Source: Tupaia tana
Lineage: Eukaryota > Chordata > Mammalia > Scandentia > Tupaiidae
Direction: 5' to 3'
DNA: 64,000 nucleotides
Assembly (NCBI GenBank): GCA_026018925.1
Contig: JAKSZU010000007.1
Span: 100,112,860 to 100,176,859, forward strand
Within the stretch, counting starts at the first letter, position 1; each line of letters starts with the position of its first letter. Position numbers and translations under genes: made by a program. The notes beneath the pieces are model-generated. The model made no database searches and was not told the DNA's origin. It saw only the letters and a list, made by a program, of their open reading frames with translations. This document shows positions 32,461-59,324 of this stretch, piece after piece.

Positions 32461-32469
32461 CTCCAGGAA

Positions 32470-32840
32470 ATTCACCCTTTTAGGGGTACAATTCATTGAG
32501 TTCTGATGAACGTATGTGGTTCTATAACTGCCATACAGATATTTATGCTATACAAAAAACATAGCAAACTCTCTCCCACCTAAAATTTCCCTCATATCCT
32601 TTTATAGCCAATATCCTCCCATCTCCCTGCCATGCTACAACCATTGATCTGACTTCTGCCTGATGGTATTGCCTTTTGCAGAATGTCACTGTGCTGGTTG
32701 ATTGGGTCACAGACATTGATCAAACACTGTTCTGGGTGTCCATGAGGGTGTTTCTGGATGAGATTAGTGTTTGAATTGGTAAAGTGAGCAGAGAAGATTG
32801 GCCTCCTTGATATGAGTAGGCCTCATCTGTAGTATTTTTG
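32470..32840. other. Ancient interspersed repeats, class uncertain
   Basis: 32470-32680 (GTACAATTCATTGAGTTCTGATG ... CTACAACCATTGATCTGAC) and 32690-32830 (GTGTTTCTGGATGAGATTAGTG ... TGAGTAGGCCTCATC) are phrases I associate with old mammalian repeats. I cannot assign them to a family. Confidence 0.4.
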
Positions 32841-32845
32841 CGTGT

Positions 32846-33088
32846 GTTTTTTAGAGATTTTTGCTATAAGGCACGTGCACTCGCTGGAGAGACAGAGACA
32901 GAAAGTGAGAAATCATCCCCTAGGGGGCATAGCCATGCCACAATCGCTTCTCCCCCATTCTCTTCTTGGGATTTTGGGCATACACACACACACACCTGGC
33001 CTGAGTTTTAAGCCGCCGGGTCTGGAACTTGAACTGCAGTCAACTACTGGGAGTCCAGTGATGTAACCATTACGCCATCTGCTGGCCC
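32846..33088 (-). repeat. Long-form tRNA-derived SINE
   Basis: Complete copy from the A-rich 3' end TTTTTTAGAGATTTTTGCTATAAGGC to the head CCATCTGCTGGCCC. Confidence 0.85.
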
Positions 33089-33427
33089 TGTTTTATTGTT
33101 CTTAAGGTGGGTATTTTCCTTATGTGTATCTTCTGAGCTTCCTGAATCTGTGGCTTAATGTCAGACATTAATTTGCAAAAACCCTCAGTTATTATTGCTT
33201 CAGTTCCTTAGCTTTGTCTTCTCCTTCTGGTATTCCCATCATGCTTATGTTACACCTCTTGCAGTTGCCCAACTGTTTTTGGATTTTCTGTTGGGAGTGT
33301 TTTTCAGTCCCCACTCCCTTAAACTCTTTGCTTTTTATGTTTTGGAAATTCTATTGAGATAGCTTCAAGTTCAGAAATTCTTTCCTCAACCATATCCTGT
33401 TTAGTAATGGGTCTATCAAAAGCATTC

Positions 33428-33594
33428 TTTTGTTTTGTTAAGAATATCTATTTTATTTTACTCACCATTATTATTTTAATTTGACAAGATAAAGAGAGGA
33501 AAAGCAAGAAAGCAAGTTGCCAGGTCTGGGACTCAAACCATGGTCAGCCATGTGGGAGTCCTGTGCCTCAACCACCACACCACCTGCTGGCCTC
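33428..33594 (-). repeat. Short-form tRNA-derived SINE (nest member 1)
   Basis: It is flanked by ATCAAAAGCATTC at 33415-33427 and 33595-33607. Confidence 0.92.
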
Positions 33595-33613
33595 ATCAAA
33601 AGCATTCATTTGC

Positions 33614-34105
33614 TGCGACCAGCGGGTGGTGTGGTGGTTAAGGTGCTGGACACTCCCACATGGCCAACTGGGGTTCAAGTCCTGAATCTGGTGGCTTGCT
33701 TTCTCACTTCCTCTCTCTTACTCTCACCCTCTGTCTCTCTCTGATCAAATTAAAAACTAAATGAATAAATAAAAAATAAAATAATTGTTGGGAACCAGCA
33801 GTTAGCGTAATGGCTATGTCGCTGGACTCCCACGTAGTCGACCGCGGTTCGCGTCTCGGACCCGGTGGCTTACAACTCACGCCGGGCGCGTGTGCGCACG
33901 TGCCCAAGATCCCGAGAGGAGAATGGAGGAGAAGGGATTGCGGCGTGACCATCCCCCCTGGGGGGTGATTTCTCGCTTTCTGTCTCTATGTCTCTCTCTG
34001 TCTGTCTGGCGAGCGCACGCGCCCTATAGCGAAAAAAAACTTCTCCAAAAAAAGAAAATAAAAAAAATAAAATAAAAAATAAAATAAAATAATTGTTTGA
34101 AAATA
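33614..34105 (+). repeat. Short-form tRNA-derived SINE (nest member 2, split by member 3)
   Basis: It begins TGCGACCAGCGGGTGGTGTGG. Its target repeat AAAAGCATTCATTTGC (33598-33613) recurs as AAAAGCATTCACTTGC at 34106-34121, beyond the inserted long SINE. The tail is (AAAT)n. Confidence 0.88.
33790..34080 (+). repeat. Long-form tRNA-derived SINE (nest member 3)
   Basis: The perfect 17-bp duplication AAAATAAAATAATTGTT is at 33773-33789 and 34081-34097. It inserted into the A-tail of member 2. The sequence is close to the young consensus, including an unusual box B GGTTCGCGTCTCGG that is shared with the copy at 42.8 kb. Confidence 0.95.
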
Positions 34106-34444
34106 AAAAGCATTCACTTGCTTTTTACCTCTAGCATTTAAAAAAAATTATTCTTAGAATGTCTATCTCTGTGATTATTGCCCATTTGCTTATGCATGCT
34201 AATTCATCCATTAAAGTTCTCAGTATACTAATTACTGTTATTTTAAATTCCTAGTCTAATTTTACCCTTTCCATCATGAGTCTGACTCTGATGCTTGCTG
34301 TATCTCTTCAAATTGTGTTTCTGGCTTTTAGTATGTCTTGTACTTTTTTTCTTGATAGCTAGACATGATGTACTGCAATAAAGAGGCCTTTAGAGATATG
34401 GGTGAAGGGAATGTGTTTTATAATCCTGTCAGTCTCAGTCTTTT

Positions 34445-34674
34445 TTTTTTTTTTCCCCCTAAATTTATTTATTCTGAGACAGAAGGGGACACAGGAGTGG
34501 ACTGGCACTCCCAACAGGATCTTCACACATGATCCACCCGCAGCCAGCCAGGACCACAGGTGCACGCATGCACGTGTGGCACACGCAGGGAGACCTTGGG
34601 ACATGAACCTGGGACTTTCCCAGGGGCTTCAGCATCGCGCAACGCTGTTACCAGTGCATCCCTGTGGCTGGCCT
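34445..34674 (-). repeat. Second SINE family
   Basis: CTAAATTTATTTATTCTGAGACAGAAGGGG starts the 3' side. CCAGCCAGGACCACAGGTGCACGCATG, GGGACATGAACCTGGGAC and GTGGCTGGCC follow. Read on the minus strand, the head begins GGCCAGCCACAGGGATGCAC with a box B-like GGTTCATGTCCC. Confidence 0.75.
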
Positions 34675-35460
34675 CGGTCTCTGTCTTTTAATAAGCCTGT
34701 GTCTCTGAACTATGAGCTGCAGGAACACCTCTCAGGACTTTCCTCCTCACCCTTAGGAGGGACAGGATGGCTAGAGTGAGCTGGAGTTGAGTTGCCTCTT
34801 CCTCCAGGGCTGAAAAACCCTTAACAGACGACTCTAGTACAAGTTTCTCTCCACGCACACTGTGTTAAGGTGTATTTCAAAATACTTCTTTCTTCCCCTC
34901 ACCCTGCTGAAAGCCCAGAGGGATTTTGGCTTATCTTCATTCTGAGAATCTGCTCGAGCTCCTGGAAGTAAAACTCACAGGAGACAGTCCGCCTGTGGAC
35001 ACCTCCCGAGTTCTCAGTGCTCCGACTCGGATTCTCTGGCAATCTGTCAACTCTAGTTCAGACCTTCCCACACTGGCACTCATTCTCACTACAGGAGTCT
35101 ACTTGCTGGTCTCTGATCCGCCGAGTTGTGATTCTGTTGACCTGGCTGTCCCTCTGACTTAAGGGCAGTAGTGTGCCCTGGGACCTCACTTCTCTGACAG
35201 ATCCAAGGACAGCTGTTGGTTTTTCATTGTGCTCAGCTTTTTATTTAAGTTGAAGTGATGATTTCCAAGCTCCCTAAGAGCAGACCCTTCACTCCACTGT
35301 TCCCTTCTTCTATAGTTTCTGACGGAAACCTACTGCAATTTCTCTTTTTTCTCTATGTACTTTTTCCTCTGGCTGTCTTAAGAGATTCACCCTTTTGTTT
35401 AGCAGTTTATGATGTGGGATTTCTAGAATTCTGGAATCTGTAGTTTAACTTTAGGAAGTT

Positions 35461-36390
35461 CTTGGCTCTTCTCTCTTGATACTTCTAATTCCGCAATCGG
35501 TCTCTATTTCCTCTGGGAATCCTACTACCCACATCCAGCTCTGGCCTTGCCCACCGCCTGTGGGTGCTCTGGGTCGCTCTCTCACCACTTCTCTTCTGTG
35601 TACCTCAGTCTAGACCACCGCTATTGAACACTCACGTTCACGGATTCCTTCCTCAGCAGTACCAAGTCTTCTAAAGGAGTTCTAGTATTCTGGGGGTTGC
35701 TTCTAGGGTTTCCGCTCTTTCTTTTCCATTTCTCCTGCAAGTCCCTGTTCATTATGATTTCCTACCTTTCCCATTGGATTCCTGATGTATTGATTTACCA
35801 GTTGTCTAATTCTGATAGTTCCAACAGGTACCATCTCTTAATCAGGTCCTGTCGATTCCTAACTGAATGACAGACACGTGTACAACCAAACTGCATTGTG
35901 TTCACACTTGAAAATGGGCACGTCCTGTCATGCTATTATTTGGGGACTATGTTTGTTGCTATTTTCACTATGCCACGGGCTTCAAATTCTTCCAGTGCTG
36001 ACTGCTACCTTCTGCTGACCATACTTGGAGTACAGGAAGGTTTTTCTTTAAGTCCCATCCTAAACTTTTGGGAATCTCTGCATGCCCACACCATGGGGAG
36101 GATCTGTATTATTTCCCTACTTCCTCAGTAATTGACTGGTACTCCTCATTATTTAATGCTAGGCTCACAGGGGGACAGGAAGACTTCGTTAACCTTAGCT
36201 AAACTGGGTCTTAGGCAGGCTTCCCATATGTGCGGCTTTCTCAACATTCCTGCCCCACTACCAATAGCGGCTACCCTGCTTTCAATCTATTGGTGGTCTT
36301 ATGAGACCTCGTGCCCATCTCCAAGGGGGAACAGACCTTTCTGCTAAGAATGTGGGATCATGGACCTAGCTGTTTGTCCCTCGTCCAAAA
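35461..36390. other. Unassigned AT-rich sequence
   Basis: It may continue the ancient L1 5' region. The phrases are suggestive but too decayed to assign. No gene-like frame. Confidence 0.35.
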
Positions 36391-36394
36391 TCAC

Positions 36395-36895
36395 TGTTTT
36401 TAATGCCGGAGGGCACATGTGTGCACACGAGAAAGCATCTTTTAATAGAGACTGGTCACCCTCAAGCCTTTCTTCTTTTATTATTTTTAGAGAGGTTTTG
36501 CTATAAGGCACATGTGCTCACCAGAAAGAGACAAAGAGAAAGAAGGCAAGAAATCACCCCCTGGGGGGGAATGGCCACGCCACAATCCCCTCTCCTCTAT
36601 TCTCTAGGATCTTGGGCATGCACGCACACAAGTACCTGGTGTGAGTTTAAGCCACCAGGTACAGGACTCGAACTGTGGTTGACTACATAAGAGTCCAGGG
36701 ACACAGTCATTACGCTAACTGCTGGTCCCAATCCTTTCCTCCAATTCTCCATACCAGGATCCTAGGTACACGTATGTACTCCTAGCGTATCTTTTCAAGC
36801 TGCTAGGGCTCGGACTCAAAACCTGTTCCGTCATGTGGGCCACGGCTTCCTTTGCACAGCGTCTAACTGCTGTGCCGCAGGACTGGCAGTCAGGT
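36395..36895 (-). repeat. Old tRNA-derived SINE split by a younger one
   Basis: The 3' part (GGAGGGCACATGTGTGCACACGAG) is at 36406-36470. The 5' part (TTCAAGCTGCTAGGGCTCGG ... GGACTGGCAG) is at 36745-36890. The long SINE at 36480-36730 lies between them, with CAAGCCTTTCTT/CAATCCTTTCCT as its probable duplication. Confidence 0.75.
36480..36730 (-). repeat. Long-form tRNA-derived SINE (nested)
   Basis: Full copy from TTTTTAGAGAGGTTTTGCTAT to CGCTAACTGCTGGTCCC inside the older SINE. Confidence 0.88.
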
Positions 36896-37160
36896 AACTT
36901 CTGTCACCTCCTGGGGCATGACTCACCAGTGTCCTGAAGGCAGGGCATTTCTTACCCTTCCCCAGAGGCAGATGGCTTCTGCTTATGCTCCTCCATTAGT
37001 AGTAGATTCCTGGGCCCCAGGAGTGACAGGGCCTGCTGCTCTCTCACAGCAATACAAACCTTTAGCACTCAAGAGAAGGCAGGGGGAAGTGGACAGGCCT
37101 CATACCCTCCGGCAGCAGCCAGTGACCTCCTCCATGCCTGAGTCACTGACTGGGACCTCA
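36896..37160. other. Unassigned intergenic sequence
   Basis: I recognise no repeat or exon. It ends at the target site of the following SINE array. Confidence 0.4.
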
Positions 37161-37177
37161 GAATTCATTACTTTTGG

Positions 37178-37642
37178 GGGACCAGCAGTTAGCGTAATGG
37201 CTATGTTGCTGGACTCCCATGTAGTCAACTGTGGTTCACGTCCTGGACCCGCTGGCTTAAAACTCATGCCGGGCGCGTGTGCGTGTGTGCCCAAGATCCC
37301 AAGAGGAGAAAGGAGAAGGGACTGCGGCGTGACCAACCCCCCTGGGGGGTGATTTCTCACTTTCTGTCTCTATGTCTCTGTCTGTCTGGCAAGCGCATGC
37401 GTCCTATGGCGAAAACCTCTCAAAAAAACAAAAAACAAAAAAACAAAAAAACAAACAAAAAAAAACTCATGCTGGGCGCGTGTGCATGCGTGCCCAAGAT
37501 CCCAAGAGGAGAATGGAGGAGAAGGGATTGCGGCGTGGCCATCCCCCCGGGGGATGATTTCTCGCTTTTTGTCTCTCTGTCTCTGTCTGGCGAGCGCACA
37601 CGCCCTATAGCAAACACCTCTCAAAAAAAAAAAAAAAAAAAA
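37178..37642 (+). repeat. Composite (dimeric) SINE with a headless second body
   Basis: A complete long-form monomer (37178-37424) is joined by a (CAAAAAA)n linker at 37425-37466 to a second body. That body starts at ACTCATGCTGGGCGCGTG, without any tRNA head, and ends in a 22-A tail. The duplication AGAATTCATTACTTTTGGG flanks the whole composite (from 37160, and 37643-37661) and is absent at the internal junction. Confidence 0.9.
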
Positions 37643-37661
37643 AGAATTCATTACTTTTGGG

Positions 37662-37907
37662 ACCAGCAGTTAGCGTAATGGCTATGTCGCTGGACTCCCA
37701 TGTAGTCGACCGCGGTTCACATCCCGGACCCGATGGCTTAAAACTCTGGGCGCGTGTGCGTGTGTGCCCAATATCCCAAGAGGAGAATGGAGGAGAAGGG
37801 ATTGCAGCATGGCCATCCCCCCCGGGGGGTGATTTCTCGCTTTCTGTCTGTCTCTGTCTGATGAGTGCACGTGCCCTATAGCAAAAATAAACAAATAAAA
37901 CCTCTCA
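37662..37907 (+). repeat. Long-form tRNA-derived SINE at the same target
   Basis: It follows directly on the second target repeat and is followed by a third copy AGAATTCATTACTTTT at 37908-37923. A 5-6 bp internal deletion removes part of CACGCCGGGCGC. Confidence 0.92.
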
Positions 37908-37923
37908 AGAATTCATTACTTTT

Positions 37924-38640
37924 TTTTTTTAGCTGTTTTCTTACCTGTTTCTATTGGTCTTATCCTTCCTAAGATGAAAACAGTCTGCATGCCCAACTCT
38001 CTTTGGAGGGCTCATTATTCTTCGGGATGTAGTTGACTTGTTCACCTTGTGATCTTGGTTCTTTAATTCACTCAAGAAGAGCTATAATTTTGTAGAGTGC
38101 CCAGCCTTTTCTTCTTGTTAAGTTTGGAATGAGTCTCTTCAGGCTTTCTACATCCTCTTCACAAGAATTAGGACTACTTCTACTGAAGTTGATTTTCTGT
38201 TACTCTCCTAAGTCCGTATTTTTTCTATCATTGCATCTATTATAATGTGTAACTACTTTTACTGTCTCCTATGGTAGACTTTCACAATATGAAAACATAC
38301 CTAAATCTCTTCATTATTATAATTTCCTATTATCAAGCATCAAACTGGACACAAAGTACTCAAAAATAAATTAATGATACATAACAAGGTATTCAGATTT
38401 TCAAAAACATTAACTCAACCCACAGAAAATGAAGCTAATTAAAATACCCAAAGAAGTACTGGAGACCATGAAGAATGAGCCCAAAGGTAAATGGGAATTT
38501 TGTTCTGAACCACCTATTAGATTTTCATTTATAAAATGCCTAAGAATCTGTCTACAATGTTGACTGAGTTCAGGACATAAGGCGCAAGTGAAAAACATAC
38601 ATCCCAGGCCACATTTACTCAAACGAGCTTTAAGAAGAAC
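37924..38640. other. AT-rich intergenic sequence
   Basis: No gene or clear repeat is recognised between the SINE array and the presumed TIPRL 3' end. Confidence 0.4.
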
Positions 38641-38659
38641 TACAATAAATCACAAAATA

Positions 38660-40442
38660 TAGACCAGTAGCTTCTTATTGTTTATTCTTCTTTTACAAAA
38701 GACACCTGGAACAAATAAATATAAAACGGTATTATGTCATTTTTAGCAATAGGCAAATACACATTGTCTTAGTATTCTCCTCAGGAATAAACTAACGGAA
38801 GTTTTCAGGGCACAATCATCCCACCCACCTCCCACCCTCTTTAATTTAAAAAAAGAAAAAAAAAAAAAAGTCCATCTTTCAAATTCCTTACAACTTTTAA
38901 CAATGGATTCTCAGAATAAGTAATATGAGAGTACTTAGGGACCATGACATCGAAATCAACAACTTAAAAAAAACAGATGTACAAAAAAATCACATACACA
39001 ACACATACAGTAAGATGCTATCCAGAATCTCTAACGAAGTTACAAGGTTTTCATTTCTTATAATGTGCATGAATAGAGTCTGTTTTGTTCAAATCTGCAT
39101 GGCAAATGAAACAAAGCTGAGCACAAGGTGCACACAATTTGCTGTGCTGAAACATTAAACACAGGTATATTTAATATACAGTGAACACATCATGTGTTTT
39201 CTGACAGCCACCAAAGTTCTGATTTCCTATACCTTGGAGGTGATGGGGAAGGCAGACCAAGAATGTGGCCAAGTTTAGCCTGCCTGTGTGGCTCACAACA
39301 ATGCATTTAAATGTGAGCAATGATAAATATCCAAATGTGTTTGCTTTACTAAAACATATACCCCAGCAAATACTTGAAGTGCTTTGCTAATGCCTTCAAT
39401 TAAATATTTTAACTTAATGCTTTACCCATCAAGTAGAAATATTTACTATAGTTATTTCAAACCAGAACAAAAGGGGTGATTTCCCTCCTCTGCCTTTTAA
39501 AGATTTTTTGAAAATCCATTTCAAATAATGCTTTACTTGGTGCTTTGCAATCGCTTTCCTCTTTATGAAAACCAGTTAGGAAGGCAGAAAATGATGTAAA
39601 ATGTTTGAAGGGTCATCATCGAATAACCCAGTGGATCTGAAACATACTTCTGGGTACTTCTGTGCTCCCTCGGCCCTGTGCAAGTTAATTACACTTTAGT
39701 AGATCCCCCGAAAGGTTGAGGACATGCACACGGAAGATGGAAATGCCAAGTGCCAGAATAAGTAGAAGTGCACATAAGAAAAAGCACCTGAAGACGGAGG
39801 GAGGAAAGTGCTGCCATCCCACCTGTCAGTGTGGGAGACCATATTCAGAGGTTCCCATGTGCATAACAGCTTAAGTTCTCCAAAATACAGTGTTTTTGGG
39901 TGCTGTATCTAAAACTTTCAAAGCCAATTTAAAATTAGGGAAAAATATACTTAAAACTTTTTCAAAATCTTGTGGGTAAAGATCATTAGACCATGAGATT
40001 CCTTTCACAGGTAGCAAGTCCTGACTCGAAGTGCGAAGGAACAGCAGAGCCCGACGTGCAGAGCCAGCGCCTGGACAGGTAGTCAGGACGCCCCGGGAGA
40101 GTCCACGGCACTGGGACTCGGTGACCACATTCACCTCCTCGTGGCAGACAACAGGACTTCCAAACGGGGCAGGCTATGCCCTCTGTTCATGAGACACACA
40201 CATCACGTTGTGGCAACTTAGAAACCAAATTTAACTTGAGAACACACAAACCTGGAATATGAATTTTAAGACAGACAGTACAAACAGCAGTTGAATGGAA
40301 CCTGCCTACATCAATATTTTATTGTTTTCCTTTAAGGCTACAGAAAATCTGCACATAAACAAGGCATTTAATTCCCATAATAAAAATACCCCCTTACAAA
40401 CAGCCAAGGTGTCCAGTCGGATTCTAGTGTGCTTATGCTGTA
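38660..40442 (-). other. TIPRL: Presumed TIPRL 3' UTR
   Basis: This 1.8-kb AT-rich tract lies 3' of the TIPRL stop and contains no SINE, although both flanks are full of them. That fits purifying constraint on a UTR. A minus-strand AATAAA (plus-strand TTTATT) near 38683 is a plausible polyadenylation signal. Another near 40317 could give a short isoform. The boundary is an inference. Confidence 0.5.
38679..38686 (-). terminator. TIPRL: Candidate TIPRL polyadenylation signal
   Basis: GTTTATTC on the plus strand reads GAATAAAC on the minus strand. It lies near the low-coordinate edge of the repeat-free tract. Other AATAAA matches exist, so this choice is tentative. Confidence 0.35.
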
Positions 40443-55874
<15,432 letters not shown>

Positions 55875-56135
55875 CTGAAAGAAAAAAGAAGACATACATA
55901 CAAAATATAATATATATGCACACACATAAGGAGCTGAAGAGACATAAGGAAGCAGTTTTTCCCATCAGCCTTTCTTTTTAGCACATAGTTCTAAATTTGT
56001 TGGTCATCAACAACAGATATCAAAGGGCAAAATATACCTTAACTCTGAAAAACTAGACACTACAGATACCTGTAGCTTCACAAAAAAGGTCAAAATTCAT
56101 CACCTTTCAACAAATCAAGGGTTCTACTGAGTGTA

Positions 56136-56498
56136 TGCTGTGGTTTGAATGTCTTCCCTAAAGTTTATGTGCTAGAAATTTAACCCCCAAGGTAGTGTTG
56201 GGAGTTGAGGCGGGAGAGGTGACTCAGGACTCTGACTAGATTAACACCAGGACACCACCTCCCCCTCCCACTCTCCCCTTCTCTCGGCCTCTCACCTACT
56301 GCCACAGGACGACACAGACAGAAGGCCTCAGCAGATGCTGGCACCTTGATATGATTTTCAAGGCACCAGGTCCAGGACTCAAACCATGGCTGGCCAGAGC
56401 CTTAACCACCATGCCACCTGCTGGCCCATGTTTTTCTCAGCCTTCTTCTCTTTATACATTGCCCCGTCTGTTATAGGCGTAGAAAACAGACTCGGACA
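56136..56498 (+). mobile_element. MaLR-type solo LTR, interrupted by SINE head
   Basis: The start TGCTGTGGTTTGAATGTCTTCCC and the end CCCCGTCTGTTATAGGCGTAGAAAACAGACTCGGACA fit the two ends of MST/MLT-class LTRs. A SINE head (minus strand) sits at 56341-56428 and replaces part of the 3' half. Confidence 0.75.
56341..56428 (-). repeat. tRNA-derived SINE, head only
   Basis: GATTTTCAAGGCACCAGGTCC to CCACCTGCTGGCCC on the plus strand, inside the LTR. Confidence 0.75.
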
Positions 56499-56499
56499 G

Positions 56500-57660
56500 A
56501 GAGAAAATAAATCAACTGAAAAGCGGTCAGTGTGCTGAACTACTGCTATCACAGGTCAAAGCAACCACAAAAGCCCACTTTTAAGGCATTCACTTGAAAT
56601 TGAAACATATTTCCATTAAAACGTTACAAATCTTAGACTGCCAACTCTCCAAAATCTACAAACAAAATGTCTTTATTTTAAATAACAACAACTGTCCCTG
56701 CCGTATCGGCCGCTCACGAAAGCCAGATGTCTCCTCAGAGTGGCAGCGACCACTTGTGATGCCACTTCCTGCCACATCCGATTTCACTATTAAGTGTTCA
56801 GCTTCTTTATTCCTTAACACGGCTTACCATAAACACAACAATGCCCATCAAACCCTAGGCACTTGGAAATGACGGCTATTATCTTATCTCACTGAACTGT
56901 CATCAAGTCATTTGTCTGACTCATGTACACAGTTAAGAGGCAGAGAGTAATTTGAGATGACTGCACGACAGTGAGAAGATGGTAAAGGATGTTCAAGAGA
57001 CTGCAAAGATTTGGGGGGAATTTAAGGGGGAATTAAGTGATGTAGGGGGGAGAAGTTGCTATAAAAACTAAGCAGTTTGTGCATATAATTCCCAAGAGAT
57101 TTTAAAAAAAAAGTCCACAGCTTGTCCATGTTCACCGTCACGTTAGCCTCTGCAGTTTCATTCTAAAATGCATGTGAAGCAGACAAGACCGACGGTGAAG
57201 GTGAGCAGCGTGAGAGGAAGGGAACTGGGATCCAGCGAGGGCGGAACCAGCCCTCTGCAAAACGTGTGTCTGATCTACTAAGGGGAGAGCTGGCATCTCG
57301 ATGACTGCCTACGGTCCTGACAGTATTAAACAGGCGTAACTCGCCAATTCCTGAATCTCTACTTAGTTTTAGTTCAAAGAAACAAGTTTGTAAGATCCTA
57401 AAAGATACTCTGGATTGTCAAAAAACGAATACATGAATTTCCTTATCAATGAATGGCTACTTCACTAATGTCTCACTTATGTCAGAAAGTAATGAGTCAA
57501 AATGAATCAATCATTTTGTTGCTATAAAATGTTTGAAGAGAAAGACAAGATGAATACACCTAAAACTTTATATTTTCAGTCTCTCTTTTCCTCAACTCCA
57601 CTTATCTCCTCCTTGAACAAAACAAAACAAAACAAAAAAACCCTACTAAACTTAAACCCT
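56500..57660. other. TIPRL: TIPRL intron segment, unassigned
   Basis: About 1.1 kb with no SINE and no recognised exon or repeat. I searched it for upstream TIPRL exons and found none. Confidence 0.45.
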
Positions 57661-57673
57661 ACTATTTTGGCTT

Positions 57674-57918
57674 CCAAGCAGGTGGTGTAGTGGTTAAAGT
57701 GCTGGACTCCCACATGGCCGACCATGGTTTGAGTCCCAGTCCTGGCAGCTTGAAACTCCAGACGGGCTCATGTCTGTGTGTACCCCAAATCCCAGGAGGA
57801 TAATAGAGGAAAAGGGATTACGACATGGCCATACCCCTGGGGATGATTTCTCACTCTCTCTGTCTCTCTCTCTGGTCAGCGCACATACCCCACAGCAAAA
57901 ATCTCTGGCTAAAAACAA
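57674..57918 (+). repeat. Long-form tRNA-derived SINE
   Basis: Head AAGCAGGTGGTGTAGTGGTTAAAG, box B ATGGTTTGAGTCCC, end CCCCACAGCAAAAATCTC. Confidence 0.85.
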
Positions 57919-58038
57919 ATAAACAACACCACCAACAAAAAGCTGGCTGAAAAATACACGAATGTCTTAAAGGCATCAACACTGGGCTGAGACCTGGAAA
58001 TGACTAGAACCCAGAAAAGTGAGCCTGTCCTTGGTTGG

Positions 58039-58395
58039 TGCTATAGCTCGAATGTGTCCCCCTAAAATTCACGTAGTCAGCCACTGTAATGGGACTGGGA
58101 AAGTGAAAACTTAATCTGGGAATGGCACAACAAGGAGGGGCTTTTGGGAAGGGATCAGTGCTTGGGAGGTGAGGGCCCCGGGCGTTCCATGACTGAATTC
58201 TCGTGGGTTTATAAGCAGAGGGAACGAGCCCAGAACAGCAGAAAGGGCACAGGTCACTCCTCTGCTCAGAGCGCCGCCTTCTGCCACCATGTGACGAACT
58301 TCCCAGCCACCAGAAATTGAGTCAGTAAGTCCTCATTTCTTTATAAATCACCCCATCTCAGGTATTTCAGACAGCAATGCAAAACAAAGTATGAC
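58039..58395 (+). mobile_element. MaLR (MST-like) solo LTR
   Basis: It begins TGCTATAGCTCGAATGTGTCCCCC. It continues with TGGGTTTATAAGCAGAGGGA (TATA region), GCCACCATGTGACG and CCCAGCCACCAGAAATTGAG, and ends TCTTTATAAATCACCCCATCTCAGGTATTTC...ATGACA. This is the usual order of an MST LTR of about 360 bp. Confidence 0.82.
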
Positions 58396-58401
58396 AGTCC
58401 C

Positions 58402-58547
58402 AGGCCAGCAGGCGGCACGGTAGTTGGGGTGCTGGACTCCCACATGGCCAAGCATGGATCAAGTCCTGGACCGCAGCTTGCTTTCTCACTTTCCCTTTTC
58501 ATTCTCTCTCTAGTCAAATTAAAAAATAATAGTAACAAATTAAATAA
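58402..58547 (+). repeat. Short-form tRNA-derived SINE
   Basis: Head AGGCCAGCAGGCGGCACGG immediately after the LTR, tail AATTAAAAAATAATAG. Confidence 0.85.
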
Positions 58548-58682
58548 ATTTTTTTCACATTACTGAAATAGATATGATTTATTTATAAATTAAAGCAAAT
58601 TAACAATTTATAGTATCTAGCGACACAGTACTAAATACACAACTTTTGATTTTCTTCAGATTCAGTTTTTATGGGTTGTTGT

Positions 58683-58914
58683 TTTATAATTTTCCTGTAG
58701 GGTGTGTGCACTTGCTGGAGAGGCAGAGCGAGCACAGCGAGTGCACTCCCCAGGGGGAGGCCACCGTACAATCCCTACTCCTCCATTCTCCTCACCGGAT
58801 CTTGGGAATGCACACACACATGCACAGTGTATTTCTCAAGGTACCAGGACCAGGACTCAAACTGTGCAGTCGGTCATATGGGATCCAGATATTTTAACCA
58901 CCACTTGGCCTGCG
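58683..58914 (-). repeat. Long-form tRNA-derived SINE
   Basis: ATAATTTTCCTGTAGGGTGTG (3' end) to CCACCACTTGGCCTGC (head). Confidence 0.78.
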
Positions 58915-59324
58915 TTTGTGATTTAATTATACAAAGACTCCCCGCCCCCAAGACAGAAAGAGAAAGAGGAAAAGAAAGAGAAAGAGAAAGAGAGAGAACC
59001 TGCCCAGTGGGGTGTACACACTGCAATCTGCCCCCAGCCCCAGCCAGAGGACAGTTGGCTCAGCTGGCTTTTGGTGCCATCACTGTCCTCTCCCAGGTGG
59101 ACAGGACACTGTGAGGAATTTCCTGTCCTCTCCCAGGTGGAGAGGACACCCAAGAGCCGTACAGGCACACAGCATCCTGTTAGCAGACCCGGTACCCCTA
59201 CGACGTGGTTCCGAGCTGCCCGGCTGATTTCCGTATGGTCTGCAAGCTAAAAACGGGCTTACATAAACGACTCATGAGGGAAGGGAGGAGGTATCAAAAG
59301 AAAAATACTTCACCTCATATGAAA

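Larger units (their letters stand above)
33095..35460 (-). mobile_element. Ancient L1 5' region (L1M-like), carrying four later SINEs
   Basis: The pieces 33095-33427, 34106-34444 and 34675-35460 contain phrases such as GGAAATTCTATTGAGATAGC, GGCTTTTAGTATGTCTTG and GACATGATGTACTGCAATAA. These recur in the antisense of old mammalian L1 5' UTR/ORF1 regions. They are split by SINE insertions at 33428-34105 and 34445-34674. No open frame survives. Confidence 0.5.

Noticed and set aside
23519..37924. Repeated short direct repeats as a possible CRISPR array
   Set aside because: The repeats are target-site duplications flanking retroposons in eukaryotic DNA, with no regular spacer architecture.
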